Positions 5,952 to 6,338 of a DNA stretch of 6,338 nucleotides are shown piece by piece. The translations under genes and the position numbers were made by a program. The number at the start of each line of letters is the position of its first letter. The first letter of the stretch is position 1. The DNA is taken from the NCBI GenBank assembly GCA_020697475.1, contig JAJFMO010000286.1, positions 1 through 6,338 of the forward strand, given 5' to 3'. This DNA is from Paenibacillaceae bacterium (lineage in GTDB: Bacteria > Bacillota > Bacilli > Paenibacillales > NBRC-103111). The notes below the pieces were generated by a model, which was not told the DNA's origin, made no database searches, and saw nothing but the letters and a program-made list of their open reading frames with translations.

Positions 5952-6338
5952 ATGACGAAATTGACCGACATATTCTGGCAAGCCCATCGAGGCGGAGGAA
6001 GCTACGAGATGCCCGACAACACGATGGTTGCCAACCATTATACATGGAATTTGGGCGGGATCCCGGAGGCGGACGTGCGGGCGAGTGCGGACGGGGTAAT
6101 GTTCTGCTTTCATGACCCGCGCACTGCGAGGACAACGACGGTAGCGGACGCGGACAAAGACCGCCAGTTCAATTCGTTCACCGCGGAAGAAATTCGCATG
6201 TGGGACGCCGGCATAAAGTTCGATCCGAAATATACCGGCGAGAAAGTGCCAACCGTGGAAGAGGTGTTCTCCGCCATGCAAGGCCGCCCCGAGCGGTTAA
6301 TGTACCTCGATTTGAAAAATGTCGATTTGATTGAGTTA
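5952..6338 (+). CDS. Glycerophosphodiester phosphodiesterase-like protein, 3'-truncated by the window
   Basis: The first 129 residues are visible and the frame is open to the last base. The N-terminus fits the GDPD TIM-barrel family, which hydrolyses glycerophosphodiesters to glycerol-3-phosphate and an alcohol using a divalent metal. Motifs in order are AHRG (H12, R13), PDNT (21-24, usually PENT), EADV (E39 and D41, expected metal ligands), a Ser-Ala-Asp-Gly turn, FHD (H54, the second catalytic His) and ARTTT (59-63). Further on, MYLDLK stands where many members have an I-E-x-K strand with a metal-binding Glu. There is no signal peptide at this start, so this form would be cytosolic. The Asp-for-Glu changes and the NLGGIPEADV context suggest a divergent subgroup, so the exact substrate is uncertain. 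It has its own ribosome binding site, 86 bases after lipL. Confidence 0.8.
   Translation, partial: MTKLTDIFWQAHRGGGSYEMPDNTMVANHYTWNLGGIPEADVRASADGVMFCFHDPRTARTTTVADADKDRQFNSFTAEEIRMWDAGIKFDPKYTGEKVPTVEEVFSAMQGRPERLMYLDLKNVDLIEL

Noticed and set aside
5944..5955. Three-codon reading frame (Met-Tyr-Gln-stop) overlapping the GDPD-like start as ATGA
   Set aside because: The Shine-Dalgarno site is almost adjacent to this ATG, so initiation is unlikely; probably a chance occurrence.
5898..6281. Minus-strand open frame of 127 codons opposite the GDPD-like gene
   Set aside because: The plus strand there carries clear GDPD motifs with a good ribosome binding site; the antisense product has no recognisable features.

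Overview
The window looks like a piece of a chromosome from a Gram-positive, Paenibacillaceae-like bacterium (Paenibacillus, Cohnella or a relative). The pointers are moderately high GC, purine-rich Shine-Dalgarno sites, an S-layer-homology (SLH) cell-surface protein, a Firmicutes-type lipoate-pathway transferase (LipL) and an RND pump of the kind found in these monoderms. The genus is inferred from gene content and no marker gene proves it. All four protein genes lie on the + strand and coding density is very high.

Layout: (1) 2-2053 is the C-terminal two thirds of an RND-family efflux permease whose start lies upstream of the window. (2) 2068-4974 is a secreted protein of about 968 residues: signal peptide, seven RCC1/BLIP-II-type repeats, a Gly-Ser-Thr linker, seven more such repeats, and three C-terminal SLH domains that should hold it on the cell wall. 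It follows the pump gene with almost no gap, so the two are probably co-transcribed. (3) 5035-5865 is lipL, octanoyl-[GcvH]:protein N-octanoyltransferase, with its own candidate promoter and a good ribosome binding site. (4) 5952-6338 is the N-terminal part of a glycerophosphodiester phosphodiesterase-like protein that runs off the window end.

The most interesting point is at the start of lipL. A textbook intrinsic-terminator sequence (7-bp GC-rich stem, 7-nt loop, seven T) lies inside codons 7-15 of the gene. An upstream 8-nt stretch in the leader (5009-5016) is perfectly complementary to 5049-5056, which overlaps the left arm of the terminator, so the two structures exclude each other. The arrangement resembles an attenuator whose terminator lies in the coding sequence just after the start codon. 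It could alternatively be the terminator of the upstream surface-protein gene, tolerated inside lipL.

Functionally, the first two genes form a cell-envelope unit (membrane pump plus wall-anchored double beta-propeller). lipL belongs to lipoate assembly on 2-oxoacid dehydrogenases, and the last gene to phosphodiester or lipid head-group turnover. I see no tRNA, rRNA, mobile element, CRISPR array or defence system. Intergenic gaps are short (about 14, 60 and 86 bases).
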